Assembly (NCBI GenBank): GCA_024642205.1
Contig: JAHEBQ010000003.1
Coordinates: 1-56,398, forward strand
Source: Planctomycetaceae bacterium
GTDB taxonomy: Bacteria; Planctomycetota; Planctomycetia; Pirellulales; Pirellulaceae
Direction of reading: 5' to 3'
Length of the DNA: 56,398 nt
Made by a program: the position numbers and the translations under genes. Shown in pieces: positions 16,170 through 26,875 of this stretch. How positions within the stretch are numbered: the first letter of the stretch is position 1; each line of letters opens with the position of its first letter. The notes beneath the pieces were generated by a model. It was not told where the DNA came from and searched no databases. It saw only the letters and a list, made by a program, of their open reading frames with translations.

Positions 16170-19100
16170 TTACCGAATGTAAATAAACTCTTTCAAATTG
16201 AAAATCGCATGCGCCACCCGTGCCAGTGGATCGTGTGGTCCGGATGAACTGCCCGATGGGTGCAACTCTTGTTCGCCGTTGGCCACCAGGTCGCGCAATC
16301 GAAAGACGCTGTCCCGCTGATCTGGCGACAATTCCGCCAGCACGTTGGCATCGGAAATGACCGGCTGACCCGAAAACGAGGCCGCGATCTGTTCTCTCGA
16401 AAGCGCCCGGTCGTACACTCTGACTTCATGAATCTTGCCAATCAGCATCCGCCCGGGAGTCGTCTTGATCCCGTGTCGAATTCCCAGCACGATCTGCGAT
16501 TGTTGCTGTGGAAACGTTTGAAGATCAGATTTTCGAATCGCTTTTCCATACGGCTCGCCGTTTCGGTAACCGGTGATCGTCCCATCAGCGGCGTATGTAA
16601 TCGCCACGTGAACCGGTTCATTTTTCGCGGACTTTTCGGCCGCTCCGCCAAACGGCAGTGTTCTCAGGTGGAAATTGGAACCTGACAACCAGTGCCTGGT
16701 TTCAAGCTCCCCAAACACAATCGAGTCAAACACATTACCCGCGAGGTCTTGAAGGGTGACGATTCCACCTCCTTTTTGCTTGAGACCATCCAGTTGCACC
16801 CAGGCTTCGAGCGTTTTTGCCGCCATCGGTTTTGCAAGCGGATCACTTATTGCGAACCCGTCGCCATCAAGGATCAAGGCGTTGTTTTCGATCCGTGCGG
16901 ATGATTTGAGCGTTAGCTTGAGACCGGCCATGGTATCCGTCAGGCCTTGGGAAAAATCCCATCGGGCCAGCGGCAATGGAAAATCCTGTTCGGCAGTTCC
17001 GGATTTCGTTCTGGCCTCGATCATTCGTGTGCGAACCGGATCAAGTATCGTAGCGAGTTCGTTTTTTGCGCTGATGAGGGAGCGTTGCATTTCATTCTGT
17101 TGATCCATCCGGTTGCGCTGGACCTCTTCCGAAAAATTCAAATAATCCGCAAGTGCCGCCAGTTCGTGATGATCGGGTTTTCGACCAACTGCGGTTTCGA
17201 ACATCGCATTGATTCGCTCGCCACCCGACGCCGCTGGCATCTCATTTCTCATGCGTTCGGCCCATTTCTTGGATCGCTCAATCACAAACGGTGAATTCAG
17301 CAACGCCAACGACTGGGCCGGCACATTGGTCGCGTTTCGTTGGCCTGTCGTGGCAAAGGGCACTGGCGAGTCAAATGCAACCAGAAATTTGTCGAGGGTG
17401 TTTCGATTCGATCGAACATAGACCGCACGCCGGTTGGATTGGGAATCGGGGAGGAAGCCAGGGCCGTACATTTCAATACTTAGCCCGCCGGAGACCGAAA
17501 CCAGCGAATCGCGGATCGATTCAGCATCCAAACGCTGGAGACTGAAATGCGTCAGCAGATTGTTTTCCGGGTCGATTTCTCTGGCCCGCGGCGACGCAAC
17601 GGACGATTGTTGCCAGGTTTTTGAATCCACGATGAAGCGAATCATATCCTTGATCGACCAATTCTGTTCCACCATGCGCGTCGCCAGGAAGTCAAGCAAT
17701 TCCGGATGTGATGGCTTGGCTCCCAGCCTGCCAAAGTTGTCTGGCGTGGCAACCAGTCCGCGCCCAAACAGATACAGCCAGATTCGATTCACAATCACGC
17801 GTGATGTCAGCGGGTTGTCGGCTCGAAACAGGTCATTGGCCAACTCCCATCGTCCGCTTTGTCCGGTTTGATAGGAAGTCGCATCGATGGCTTCGAGGAA
17901 TCGTCGAGGAACGGGTTCCAGTGGCTTGTGGTGATCGCCCCGTTCCAGTAACGGCTGGTCAAACGAATCGGCTTCCGCAACACCAGGGACGCGGAAAGGC
18001 AGTGGAACGGCAAGCTCCGTATTTCGGTACCGCTGGACCGGTTCACGTACGTCGCGAAGTGTCTCCATCGTGTTGGGCAACACCGCATCCCGTATCAGTG
18101 CATCGAGAAACAGGGCTTGCGGGTTGGTCAGTTTTCCATCCCGCCAGGCCTTGACCGCATCGGCTGTCGCAACGGCAAAACGTTCGGCAAGTTCCTGGAT
18201 CGACGTCGGTTCCCTGGCGTTCGCGGCTGCAAACACCGGCGTCAGAAACTCCATCGGAAAATCCGACGGCGGCCCAAGTTCGCTTTTCCGAATCACCACG
18301 TCGCGAACGCCAAACCACGACCGATCAGAATCGCGGGTTTGTAACGGGGCATCTCTTGCGGTCGCGATTTCGAGGTGAACGTCATCGCCTTGCCAGTAGT
18401 CGAGGTCGAATCTCTGCCAATGCCAGTTGCGATTCTTGACTTCGTTAATCGGATAAACCGTACCGTTACGCGGATAGTTCTGTACAACATATCGGGCCGT
18501 TGCCTGACCGCCACCGACGCACCGCATCCAGGCCGTCCATTTCTCATCCACATGAAACCGGGGAGAACCCAGTACACCCCGATGACGATCGGAAATCAGG
18601 TTGGTAAACACGCCGGCTGGATAGATCGCCGATACGATTTGGTTTCCGTCGTTGGCGAGCGTAAATTCGCCCGCGACGACGGGTGCAAACGATTCGCTCC
18701 CTTCTCCAAACCACGCTTCAAAGTCAGTTTGGGACGCCAAATCCCAATCGTGAACGGCCTCGTTTCGCTGGTCGGATTGGCTCGTTTGCTGAACTGACCA
18801 CTGGCGTTCCTGCGCCTGCCAGGCGGATTTAAAGTCGTTTTGCTTTTCGATTTCCGCCAACAGGGTCTTCCATACGTGCAGGGAGTGCGTCGGCGCATCG
18901 GCCGACACCAGCATCGCTTTCATCGTCTCGTCCGGGGCCAACAAACGATCGGCAATTCGATCAGCATGATTCAACCACGCCTGGGCCAACTGGCTCTTGA
19001 TACCGTTTTTTATCTCCCCCAGCTCGACCTCATGCTGAACCTGACGCCGGCGAGTGTTCGCGTCCTTCATGGCCGGTCGACAGGAACCGATCACGCCAAA

Positions 19101-20258
19101 CAGTGCATAGTAATCGGACTGACTGATCGCATCGAATTTGTGGTTATGGCAACGAGCACAAGAAATCGTCAGACCCAGAAACGCCTTCCCGAATACGTTA
19201 ATCTGGTCGTCGGTAAAACGAACCTTTTCGTCCAGAGCGTCGGTCGGTGCAAATCCATGAAAACAAAGTCGCCAGTAGGCCGGCCCAATCATGGACTCGT
19301 TAATACCCAACGGTTCGTTGATCCGCGGATTGGCCATCAAGTCCCCCGCGATGTGTTCCCGAACCAACTGCTGGTAGGAGACGTCGGCGTTGAACGCCCG
19401 AATCAAATAATCGCGATACTGAAATGCGTTCGGAATCGCCGGGTCGCCTTCCGATCCATGCGAGTCAGCGTAACGCACGAGGTCCATCCAATGTCGAGCC
19501 CACCGCTCCCCAAACTGGGGAGACGCAAGCAACTCATCGACCAGCGCTTCGATGGTTTTGGCTCCCGATTCCACCTCGGCCAGCAAGCCTGGCGACGGTG
19601 GCAACCCGGTCAGGGCAAATGCAAGCCGCCTTGCGAGCACTCGATTTTCGGCCGGTTGACTTTGTTCCAGAGATTTGAGCTGTGCGGCACGAAAAACAAA
19701 TCGATCGATCGGATGATCGGACCAGTCGTTCACCGGAGGCACCACGGGGTTTCGAACCGGCTGAAAACTCCACCATTTTTTTCGCGACTCCAGCGTCGAC
19801 TCCCACGAAATCGACTGCTTCAATTCGTTTTCCGAAGGCGGCTGGTCACGAGGATCCGAAGCACCGTCCGCGATCCATTTCCTGAAATCCGCGATGACTT
19901 CCGGGCTCAGCTGCGCACCGCCTTCGGGCATTTCCAATCCTTCGACCTGATGCTCAATAACTTTCAACAGCAAGCTGTCACCTGGTTTCCCCGGAACCAC
20001 GCCGGTCCCGTGCTCCGAATCGGCCCGGATTCCAGTGCGCCAATCGAGTGCAAAACCGGCTTCAGATTGGTCCACACTATTGTGACAGGAGTAACAATTC
20101 TCGATCAAAACCGGTCGAATTCGCGACTCAAAAAACTCGGTACCGAAATCCTGGATCGCATCACAACTCGAGGCACAACCAGAGAGAACGACGAAGACCC
20201 ACAATCGCACCAGGTCGCGCCGCCGGTTGCTCATCGGGGTGGTAAACTCCGCTTTCAT
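16170..20258 (-). CDS. PSD1 cytochrome-like protein (DUF1549/DUF1553) with C-terminal LamG domain
   Basis: A very large envelope protein, 1362 residues. Its signal has a lipobox (VVLSGC, Cys28), so it is probably lipid-anchored. A PSCyt1 domain follows with a c-type heme motif C55-YS-C58-H59. DUF1549 carries [34 protein letters not shown] and a second CxxCH ([10 protein letters not shown]). DUF1553 carries [22 protein letters not shown]. Residues about 1095-1295 form a concanavalin/LamG-like jellyroll (WDFSQGLTD ... [17 protein letters not shown]). It is about 480 residues longer than the second copy at 53469, the extra sequence being the middle insert and LamG. A role in handling extracellular polysaccharide is inferred only. 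An in-frame ATG at 20234 is an alternative start. Confidence 0.92.
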   Translation of the reverse strand: MKAEFTTPMSNRRRDLVRLWVFVVLSGCASSCDAIQDFGTEFFESRIRPVLIENCYSCHNSVDQSEAGFALDWRTGIRADSEHGTGVVPGKPGDSLLLKVIEHQVEGLEMPEGGAQLSPEVIADFRKWIADGASDPRDQPPSENELKQSISWESTLESRKKWWSFQPVRNPVVPPVNDWSDHPIDRFVFRAAQLKSLEQSQPAENRVLARRLAFALTGLPPSPGLLAEVESGAKTIEALVDELLASPQFGERWARHWMDLVRYADSHGSEGDPAIPNAFQYRDYLIRAFNADVSYQQLVREHIAGDLMANPRINEPLGINESMIGPAYWRLCFHGFAPTDALDEKVRFTDDQINVFGKAFLGLTISCARCHNHKFDAISQSDYYALFGVIGSCRPAMKDANTRRRQVQHEVELGEIKNGIKSQLAQAWLNHADRIADRLLAPDETMKAMLVSADAPTHSLHVWKTLLAEIEKQNDFKSAWQAQERQWSVQQTSQSDQRNEAVHDWDLASQTDFEAWFGEGSESFAPVVAGEFTLANDGNQIVSAIYPAGVFTNLISDRHRGVLGSPRFHVDEKWTAWMRCVGGGQATARYVVQNYPRNGTVYPINEVKNRNWHWQRFDLDYWQGDDVHLEIATARDAPLQTRDSDRSWFGVRDVVIRKSELGPPSDFPMEFLTPVFAAANAREPTSIQELAERFAVATADAVKAWRDGKLTNPQALFLDALIRDAVLPNTMETLRDVREPVQRYRNTELAVPLPFRVPGVAEADSFDQPLLERGDHHKPLEPVPRRFLEAIDATSYQTGQSGRWELANDLFRADNPLTSRVIVNRIWLYLFGRGLVATPDNFGRLGAKPSHPELLDFLATRMVEQNWSIKDMIRFIVDSKTWQQSSVASPRAREIDPENNLLTHFSLQRLDAESIRDSLVSVSGGLSIEMYGPGFLPDSQSNRRAVYVRSNRNTLDKFLVAFDSPVPFATTGQRNATNVPAQSLALLNSPFVIERSKKWAERMRNEMPAASGGERINAMFETAVGRKPDHHELAALADYLNFSEEVQRNRMDQQNEMQRSLISAKNELATILDPVRTRMIEARTKSGTAEQDFPLPLARWDFSQGLTDTMAGLKLTLKSSARIENNALILDGDGFAISDPLAKPMAAKTLEAWVQLDGLKQKGGGIVTLQDLAGNVFDSIVFGELETRHWLSGSNFHLRTLPFGGAAEKSAKNEPVHVAITYAADGTITGYRNGEPYGKAIRKSDLQTFPQQQSQIVLGIRHGIKTTPGRMLIGKIHEVRVYDRALSREQIAASFSGQPVISDANVLAELSPDQRDSVFRLRDLVANGEQELHPSGSSSGPHDPLARVAHAIFNLKEFIYIR

Positions 20259-20355
20259 ATTGGATCCACAGGGCTCAAGGGGGTGAAACGCGATTCTTCA
20301 AATATTTTAGCCCAACCGCGGTTGGTTTACGATTGAGGAACGGTTATTTCGTACA

Positions 20356-20940
20356 ATGGGAAAGTCAAAGCGGATTGGCGACGTTGTTATTTCTGCGGTC
20401 TTTTTCCAGGTTTTTTCCAGGTACGTTTTTGTTGAGCAACAAATCGTGACTCCCAATTGCGTCGTTGAAGAATCAAATGTTGACGTCACCCCGGGCCGAT
20501 CGCCGGTTCTGCCGGAGTTTGTGCGCAGCGAGATCCGTTTACATGCGCTCTTTTTTTTGATGGCGGCCATCATCTTGCTGATGTCGTTCATCATGCGAAC
20601 CGATGGAGACCAAGCTGTATTCCTGCCCGGATCCAGTTCACCGCTGCCTGACACTTGCTCCAGCCGACGGTTACTGGGAATTGACTGTCCCGGTTGCGGT
20701 ATGACACGGGCGTTCATTTCGATCAGTCATGGCGAATTTGCACGGGCCTGGCATTTGAATCATGCCAGTCTGGTTGTTTACTTTTTCGTGGCGGTTCAGA
20801 TTCCCTGGCACGCGAACCAGATCAAAAGGCTCCGTCGGAATCAGCGCCCGATGGAATGGAGTTTTGTTTATTTGACGCCGGTCGCGGTCGTCGTTGTGTT
20901 GTCCATCAATTGGGCCTGGACACTTTTTCGAACTTTGTAA
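20356..20940 (+). CDS. DUF2752 membrane protein
   Basis: 194 residues. The C-terminal half is a typical DUF2752 unit: DTCSSRRLLGIDCPGCGMTR, where the CPGCGxTR motif is the hallmark, followed by FISISHGEFARAWHLN and membrane helices (SLVVYFFVAVQIPW, VAVVVVLSINWAWTLF). A further helix lies near residue 73 (ALFFLMAAIILLMSFIM). Members are small inner-membrane proteins of unknown function. The N-terminal 60 residues are not family-like, so a later start is possible. The hydrolase gene begins six bases after its stop, pointing to an operon. Confidence 0.85.
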   Translation: MGKSKRIGDVVISAVFFQVFSRYVFVEQQIVTPNCVVEESNVDVTPGRSPVLPEFVRSEIRLHALFFLMAAIILLMSFIMRTDGDQAVFLPGSSSPLPDTCSSRRLLGIDCPGCGMTRAFISISHGEFARAWHLNHASLVVYFFVAVQIPWHANQIKRLRRNQRPMEWSFVYLTPVAVVVVLSINWAWTLFRTL

Positions 20941-20946
20941 TCAGCA

Positions 20947-21741
20947 ATGAAAACGAGACAGGTCGCAGTCGGTGATTCCTTCATGAACGTCGCCGTGGAA
21001 GGGAGTGGACATCCAATCTTGTTTGTTCACGGGTTTCCGCTTGACCATTCGATGTGGCGATATCAATTTGAAGAATTTGCCAAACGCCATCTGGTAATCT
21101 GCCCTGATTTGCCAGGATTCGGTTCGAGCCCAGCCAGCCACACGCCGATGACGATGCAATCATTGGCCCATCAAATCGCGGCATTACTTGGGGCTTTGAC
21201 CGTCAACAAGCCGGTCGTGTTTTGCGGGCTGTCGATGGGTGGATATGTCGGTTGGCAGTTTTGGAGGCATCATGCGAACAGGCTTTCGCACCTGGTCGCC
21301 TGTGATACCCGCGCCGCCAACGATTTGCCGGAAGTCGCTCGAGGCCGCAAGCTTGCCGCCCTGAACGTGCGAAAAACCGGAACCCGACCCGTCGCCGATG
21401 CGATGGTTGAAAAGCTGTTTTATCGCCCGGATCATCCTGAAAAGAAATCGGTCGCGGAATCGGTACACCAGGTAATCCTGCAGACGGATCCAGAATCGAT
21501 CGCTCGCGGCCAGCTTGCCATGGCAATCCGGCCTGATACAACGACCTGGTTGAAACAGATCGAAATTCCGATGCTCTGGGTCGTCGGCGCGCACGACACC
21601 ATCACGCCGCCTGACGAAATGCGAGCCAACGCTGACCTGGTCGCTGGTTCCGAATTCCTCAAAATCAGCCGCGCCGGTCACCTGGCTCCCCTGGAAAACC
21701 CCGGCGAGTTCAACCGAGGCCTGGCTGCGTTTCTGGATTGA
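20947..21741 (+). CDS. alpha/beta hydrolase
   Basis: 264 residues of a soluble alpha/beta hydrolase. The oxyanion strand is FVHGFPLDHSMW, DLPGFGSS follows, the nucleophile elbow is CGLSMGGYVGW, the acid is in VVGAHDTITPPDEM, and the catalytic His is in SRAGHLAPLENP. The arrangement is that of small esterases such as haloperoxidase-like or 3-oxoadipate-enol-lactonase-like enzymes; the substrate cannot be assigned. It is translationally close to the DUF2752 gene. Confidence 0.9.
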   Translation: MKTRQVAVGDSFMNVAVEGSGHPILFVHGFPLDHSMWRYQFEEFAKRHLVICPDLPGFGSSPASHTPMTMQSLAHQIAALLGALTVNKPVVFCGLSMGGYVGWQFWRHHANRLSHLVACDTRAANDLPEVARGRKLAALNVRKTGTRPVADAMVEKLFYRPDHPEKKSVAESVHQVILQTDPESIARGQLAMAIRPDTTTWLKQIEIPMLWVVGAHDTITPPDEMRANADLVAGSEFLKISRAGHLAPLENPGEFNRGLAAFLD

Positions 21742-22457
21742 AACTCAAGAAACGGCAAATTCAGGATTTCAAGTCATCGATCGTCTTGGTCCTGTCGTCC
21801 TTGGGCAAACCTGAGAGACTTGGGTCGGCCAGTAATTTGCCGCCGGTTTGACATCGTTCGCAATCGTGACGTTCGAATCCGCCTGGCGAATTCGCTGAAT
21901 CGGGAAATGGCAATCCGGACGCGGCTCACCCTCTCTCCATGTGTGGCCAGCTCGGAATGAAACGCGGTGGCCTGTTCCAGAAATCTGTCCGCCGGCAAAT
22001 CGTGGAGCCGAAGAATTCACTGATTGAGTGTGGCCACGTTCGTCACGAACAAGCCTATCGATCCGTCGTCACTTGACTGAAGTGTTTGCTTCAAAGGGGG
22101 ATGCCGGGCTGCCAAGAGAATCTCATCCGGACAGGCGTGCCAATTCCGGACAAGATTTCCGGGTCGGTCACGGCGCGTTTGAGCGCACAATTTTGGAGGC
22201 AGAGGCGGTTGCGAACATCAACCAGTGAGCAATCCAACACCACCAGACACTACGTTCGGTGGGAAAATCGAAGGTTCGTATCACAATCGGGCTATTCACG
22301 ATCGACCACTCCCATATCTTCCGGATGGCATCCGGACAAGCGCCGACAGGTGTACAATGACGTCAGCCAGTTCCAGCATTCCGAATCACTCTCGAAATGT
22401 TTGTTGGCATCTACCCAAATCGTTTCTGCAATTCATGAGATTCTGGATCCCAAGACC
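21742..22457. other. 716-bp stretch without a recognisable gene
   Basis: Short open frames occur on both strands but none resembles a protein family or has a convincing ribosome-binding site. I see no tRNA, no strong hairpin and no repeat. It may be decayed coding sequence or regulatory DNA. Confidence 0.5.
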
Positions 22458-22787
22458 ATGCCACGCAAAGCAACTCATCAAACGGATCGGCAAACAATTT
22501 CCCGATTCGACCAGATCATCAACATTGGTTCTGCCATGACCCGCGATTTTGAACGGCTGGGAATTGCAACTCCACAAGGTTTGATCGGGCAGGATCCATT
22601 GGAGCTTTATCGGCAGATCTGTGGTGTCGACAATCAGTTCCACGATCCGTGTGTTCTGGACACGTACATGGCGACGATTGAATACATGAATGGCAAACGC
22701 CCGCGAACCTGGTGGAGTTATACGCCTGAGAGAAAAAAACGGTACGCACGCGAAGTCAACGCACTGCAGAATGAGTTTGTGCGCTAG
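22458..22787 (+). CDS. Cdd1-like (pathogenicity locus) helix-hairpin-helix protein
   Basis: 109 residues from ATG 22458. RFDQIINIGSAMTRDFERLGI is a helix-hairpin-helix, followed by LIGQDPLELYRQICGVDN and DPCVLDTYMATIEYMNG, then a Trp pair and basic tail (RTWWSYTPERKKRYARE). This is the layout of the Cdd1 family (PF11731, named after a gene near the Clostridioides difficile toxin locus), which is widespread in harmless bacteria. Function is unknown; the HhH suggests nucleic-acid or protein contact. The frame is open further upstream, but the sequence there is not protein-like. Confidence 0.75.
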   Translation: MPRKATHQTDRQTISRFDQIINIGSAMTRDFERLGIATPQGLIGQDPLELYRQICGVDNQFHDPCVLDTYMATIEYMNGKRPRTWWSYTPERKKRYAREVNALQNEFVR

Positions 22788-23108
22788 GAGCATTCGCTCA
22801 GGCTGTTTCGAACGCCATGCATCACAGCAGCATGGCGAAACTGAAGCGATACTTGAAGCCAGCGTTCCCGGCAGTTTCGTTATCATCCGACAGGATCAAC
22901 CGGAACCGGCAAGATTGATCATTCGGCCTGTCGAGCTTTCCTTCCATTGCCCAGTTTCGTTCCCGTGGCGGTGTGATGCTTCCACACCGGTTCAGCCAGC
23001 ATCAAGATCGACTTGACTGCCCTGGGAACTGATTCGATGCAATGAGTTTCCCTTTGCACTGAACGACCGCCGGGCATTCAAAGGTCAATGGCGCTGCCGC
23101 GACGGGTT
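22788..23108. other. 321-bp stretch without a recognisable gene
   Basis: Only short frames of non-protein-like composition are present on either strand. No terminator-like hairpin follows the Cdd1-like gene. Nothing else was recognised. Confidence 0.4.
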
Positions 23109-23321
23109 TCATTCAAACCAACCAAACGTCGCTTGGTGGGAGGAGGTCGTTTGCTCAATCGCGATGGCGGGCATCGCTACATGATGTTGATCTCGTCGAT
23201 TCACCATCTCGGCTTGCAACTCGTACTGCCGAATCAATCGAGGCAAGAGATCGGAAATGCTCTGCAGGCCCGTTCGAGTCCTGGTTGCTGAAAGCTGTGG
23301 TGCGTTAAGTGGCTTGATCAT
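23109..23321 (-). CDS. possible small protein of unknown function
   Basis: 70 residues from an ATG at 23321, preceded by GGGGAA at a suitable distance. The N-terminal half (MIKPLNAPQLSATRTRTGLQ) is basic, SISDLLPRLIRQYELQAEM looks like an amphipathic helix, and the C-terminus is TFGWFE. Composition is protein-like, unlike the antisense frames around it. I do not recognise a family. It could equally be the remains of a gene. Confidence 0.4.
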   Translation of the reverse strand: MIKPLNAPQLSATRTRTGLQSISDLLPRLIRQYELQAEMVNRRDQHHVAMPAIAIEQTTSSHQATFGWFE

Positions 23322-23940
23322 GGCTGGTTCCCCAATGTTTCTTTTTCCAACGAGCGACCTGATCGCTTGTCTGGAAACAACTATTGGGTTGGACCGTGAC
23401 ACATCTGGTCCGGGCAAAAAGCTTTTTTGGCAAAATTCGTCAGTCAAGGAAAAATCGCCAATCTTGCCGGCAGACAACGCCTGCTGCCTACCCGCAATTT
23501 GCCATTCTCAAGGCGAATGACCAAACGTGTCACACGGGAAAAATGGCGTCAACGAGAAACCGCAAAAGTTTTCATCAAAACACCGGTCTCAATTCGAGCA
23601 TGACGGATTTACGATTCACGAAAACACCCCGATGCGGCGCGTGTCGTAAAGAGAATCCTTGTCAACGTCGGCGACGTGCTGGCCATGCGTCCGAAGCTCA
23701 GCCATCCCAGTCGCGGTTCAGATCCGGACACGACCCTGCACTGTCGCATTCTTCATTTGGGATTCTCCTTCTCATCACAACTGGAGGATGGATCCGAGCG
23801 GTTTCAGTTTGTCCAGTTGACTTCGCGCTTCAGGTTGTTCCGAGCCGAGATCAAATGTCGGCAACTGGCTTAACATTGACGCGATTTTGCCCCGCATCTA
23901 GAATAAAGCAGCAAGGCTGATTTGCTTGAATGCCAAATGA
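23322..23940. other. 619-bp stretch without a recognisable gene, upstream of the vWA/ExbBD operon
   Basis: Open frames on the plus strand (for example from 23384) are not protein-like. The promoter of the six-gene operon that begins at 23941 should lie here. I could not fix a -35/-10 pair with confidence. Confidence 0.4.
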
Positions 23941-24945
23941 ATGAAGCATCAATCCCAAAGTTTCAACGCGACGACGCCGCACCGTTTGTCGTCGTTTAAA
24001 CAGACACCTGATTCAGGGCTTGTCTTGAAAAAGAGCATCCCGGCCTGGGTCTTGTCGTTGTCGCTGCATGCGTTTCTCGCTGGCATCCTGTTTCTGATGC
24101 TGTCTCGGATCCACACTGGAACCGGAAATACTGAAAGCCGCACAGGCGGGATCGTGCTGGTCGATGCGACATCCGTGACAACGGAATACCTTAGCGAAGG
24201 CGATATCGAACAGAATAGCAGCCCGATCCTGAGCCCGGAGAGCCCGACGCCGCTAGCAGCCACAAACGAATTATCTCCCGAATTCCCTGGAATGGAATTG
24301 TCCCTCAACGAGGGCAGCGGCGTGGGAGAGAGCCTGACCGAATCTCTACCCGGTGCCGACTCCATGATCGTCGGTCCGGAGTTCACTGGCGAAGTTGGCG
24401 GGAAAGTCACGACGGAAATCTTCGGTATCAAGGGAACCGGTTCACGGTTTGTTTATATCATTGACCGGTCCGAGAGCATGGCCGGATTTGAGTTTCGGCC
24501 GATGTTGGCGGCTCGTCAACAACTATGGAAAAGCCTGAATTCCCTCCAGGAAAACAGCCAATTCCAAATCGTGTTTTACAACGATGGCGTGAAGATCTTT
24601 AATGGAGAGTCGCGATTTTATTTTGCGACCGAGGAAACGGTGGAACAGGCCAGGAGCTTCATCGAGCGAGTCCGGCCCAGCGGAGGGACGGACCACATGA
24701 AAGCGCTGGCCGAGGCGTTCAAACTTGGACCCGATGTTATTTTTTTTCTGACGGACGCCGAAGGTGGATTTACTGAAGCTGATCTGCAGGAAATCGGCAG
24801 GCGCAATCGATCCGCGGCAGTGATTAACACCATCGAGTTTGGCGAACGACGTTTGCACAACCATTCGCTTGAGGCTGTTGCCCGTGACAGTGGTGGTCAG
24901 TACATTTTCAAGAACATCAATACCCTGCGCCTGGACGTGAATTAG
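23941..24945 (+). CDS. vWA domain protein with TonB-like N-terminal membrane anchor
   Basis: 334 residues. A short cytoplasmic tail precedes one membrane helix at about residues 33-54 (IPAWVLSLSLHAFLAGILFL). This helix has the spacing Ser39-x3-His43 seen in the TonB transmembrane helix (E. coli S16/H20). A Gly/Ser/Pro/Glu-rich linker runs to about residue 160, followed by a vWA domain. Its MIDAS is D175-x-S177-x-S179 in YIIDRSESM, with GGTDHMKAL and FFLTDAEGG supplying the other ligands, so metal binding looks intact. By topology the vWA domain is periplasmic. First gene of an operon with ExbB and two ExbDs, which suggests it is the energised partner. Confidence 0.88.
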   Translation: MKHQSQSFNATTPHRLSSFKQTPDSGLVLKKSIPAWVLSLSLHAFLAGILFLMLSRIHTGTGNTESRTGGIVLVDATSVTTEYLSEGDIEQNSSPILSPESPTPLAATNELSPEFPGMELSLNEGSGVGESLTESLPGADSMIVGPEFTGEVGGKVTTEIFGIKGTGSRFVYIIDRSESMAGFEFRPMLAARQQLWKSLNSLQENSQFQIVFYNDGVKIFNGESRFYFATEETVEQARSFIERVRPSGGTDHMKALAEAFKLGPDVIFFLTDAEGGFTEADLQEIGRRNRSAAVINTIEFGERRLHNHSLEAVARDSGGQYIFKNINTLRLDVN

Positions 24946-24951
24946 TTGAAA

Positions 24952-25968
24952 ATGAAGGCAAAAAATCAACCCGGCCTGGCCCGCCTCCTCTGGAAATCGC
25001 GAACACTGGTCGTTTCGGTGTTGTCCTTGACCGTTGGGAACCCGTGTGTGTCTCAAGCCCAACTTGACGTCGTGGTGACCCGGCGAAAAGACTCGGACCA
25101 GACTCTCAAGCGGAAGGGTACGATCGTTCAGTGGAAAGGCATGTCGTTAACGATCAACTCTGACGGAATCGAGCGTGAAATTGACAACGATCAGATTGTT
25201 GACGTTCAGACCAATTGGAATGATGAATACCGATCTGCCCTGACCGAACTTAAGACCGGCAAGACCCAGATTGCAATTGTCCAATTCCAGGAAGCACTGA
25301 AAAACGAATCCCGTCCCTGGGTTCAGCAGATCATCCGATCCAAACTGGTTGATGCATTTCAGTCGATCGAGAAACCTGCCTCGGCCGTCGATCAATTCCT
25401 GCTGATCGTCGGTGAGGATCCACAGACTCGCTTTCTTTACCTGGCACCCCTGCCCTGGACAGGTTCGGGTCATTCACTTGAACCGTCAGCCCGGCAATGG
25501 GTTGAGTCGCGAGATACGGTAACGCGTTTGATTGGTGCTGGTTGGCTTTTGGGTGGCCCGGAACGCGACAAGGGGATCAGAATCCTTGAGGAGTTGGCTC
25601 GTGACTCTGGTCCATACATCAAGAACATCGCGATCGCGCAGCTTTGGCGAACACGGACCAGTGTCAATCCCAAACAAGTCGAAGTCTGGCAGAACATGGT
25701 GAACGGGATGCCCCGGGAACTTCGCGCTGGACCCTACCTGGTGTTGGCGGAATTCCAGGCCCGAGCCGGTCAGAACCAACAGGCCGTTGTGAACCTGATG
25801 CGTATTCCAATTTTGTATCCCGAACAAAGAACACTGGCTTCAGCGGCGTTGTATCGAGCGGCCACTTTGTTACACAATAAGGGTGAAACGGAACAGGCTC
25901 GGTCGCTGCGGAACGAGTTGATCACTAACTACCCACAAACCATTTGGGCGCAACAGGCAACCCAATGA
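24952..25968 (+). CDS. secreted TPR-like repeat protein of the ExbBD operon
   Basis: About 338 residues. A TTG at 24946, directly after the previous stop, is an alternative start. An N-terminal hydrophobic signal (TLVVSVLSLTVGNPCVSQAQ) predicts export. Residues 40-75 form a small beta motif (RKGTIVQWKGMSLTINSDG, then IDNDQIVDVQT). The rest is helical and TPR-like: YRSALTELKTGKTQIAIVQF, GIRILEELARDSG, PYLVLAEFQARAGQNQQAVV, AALYRAATLLHNKGETEQAR. It probably acts as a periplasmic scaffold. No family name is certain. Confidence 0.75.
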   Translation: MKAKNQPGLARLLWKSRTLVVSVLSLTVGNPCVSQAQLDVVVTRRKDSDQTLKRKGTIVQWKGMSLTINSDGIEREIDNDQIVDVQTNWNDEYRSALTELKTGKTQIAIVQFQEALKNESRPWVQQIIRSKLVDAFQSIEKPASAVDQFLLIVGEDPQTRFLYLAPLPWTGSGHSLEPSARQWVESRDTVTRLIGAGWLLGGPERDKGIRILEELARDSGPYIKNIAIAQLWRTRTSVNPKQVEVWQNMVNGMPRELRAGPYLVLAEFQARAGQNQQAVVNLMRIPILYPEQRTLASAALYRAATLLHNKGETEQARSLRNELITNYPQTIWAQQATQ

Positions 25969-26034
25969 GTCGCCTGGCTCGGATCAAAGGCCGATGACGT
26001 CATGATCCACAACGAACGGAACAGGAAAAAAGTC

Positions 26035-26790
26035 ATGCCGCGTCTGATGAAGTTGAGAGCCTTGGTCTTGGGGTTGATTTGCAGTTTCACGACGACCCTG
26101 TATGCCCAGACCGGGCCCGGAGGAGAGTCGACGCCAGCGGAATCGGAAGCTCCAACCGGATTCCTGTCAATCATCTTTTCGGGTGGAATTGTGGGTGCGA
26201 TCATGATTCTGATCCTGCTCGCGCTGTCGTTGACTGCCGCCTACTTGATTTTTGATCAATTGATGACGATTCGCCGGAAGGACCTGATGCCCGAAGGGTT
26301 AAGCGATCAGGTCCGCCAGTGTTTGCTGTCAGGAGATGTGCCCGCTGCCCAACAAGCCTGTAACGCGCGGCCCAGTTTTCTGTCATTCGTATTGATGCAT
26401 GGCATTTCGGAACTCGAGTTCGGTTGGAACGCAGTCGAGAAATCAGTGGAAGACGCGCTCGCGGAACAGTCCGCCAGGCTGTTTCGAAAAATCGAATACC
26501 TCTCGGTGATTGGAAATATTGCCCCGATGGTGGGACTGCTGGGAACCGTGATCGGCATGATCCTCGCGTTTCAAAACGTCGCCGCGACCCAGGGCACGGC
26601 CAGCGCACCACAACTCGCCGAAGGGATCTACCAGGCGCTCGTTACAACGGTGGGCGGATTGATCGTGGCAATTCCGTCGATCGGCGCGTTTGCCATTTTT
26701 CGAAATCGAATCGATCAATTCGTTGCCGAATCGGCTTACATGGCGCAACATGTTTTTACTCCCCTCCGACGGCGCGGCGGAAAGAAGTGA
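26035..26790 (+). CDS. ExbB/TolQ/MotA-family proton channel protein
   Basis: About 251 residues. ATG 26035 begins a signal-like segment (LRALVLGLICSFTTTLYAQ); an ATG at 26002 is in frame further upstream. A membrane helix follows at GGIVGAIMILILLALSLTAAY. The conserved pair of C-terminal helices comes after a cytoplasmic loop: PMVGLLGTVIGMILAFQNVA and GIYQALVTTVGGLIVAIPSI, with the usual polar Thr residues. The product is the ion-conducting ring subunit that works with ExbD to convert proton-motive force into motion. A cleaved signal before the first helix is common in the planctomycete/bacteroidete-type ExbB. Confidence 0.92.
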   Translation: MPRLMKLRALVLGLICSFTTTLYAQTGPGGESTPAESEAPTGFLSIIFSGGIVGAIMILILLALSLTAAYLIFDQLMTIRRKDLMPEGLSDQVRQCLLSGDVPAAQQACNARPSFLSFVLMHGISELEFGWNAVEKSVEDALAEQSARLFRKIEYLSVIGNIAPMVGLLGTVIGMILAFQNVAATQGTASAPQLAEGIYQALVTTVGGLIVAIPSIGAFAIFRNRIDQFVAESAYMAQHVFTPLRRRGGKK

Positions 26791-26875
26791 CTGAGGGTTT
26801 CGTTGAGATTACCGTGGCCGAATGTTATGGCGCATGCGTCGTTGGTCCTTCACTGATCCGTTGGTTTTTTTGTCA

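Noticed and set aside
16170..20258. Many long plus-strand frames opposite the PSD1 gene (up to about 500 codons)
   Set aside because: They are shadows of the long minus-strand gene; composition is rich in Arg, Pro and His and shows no motif.
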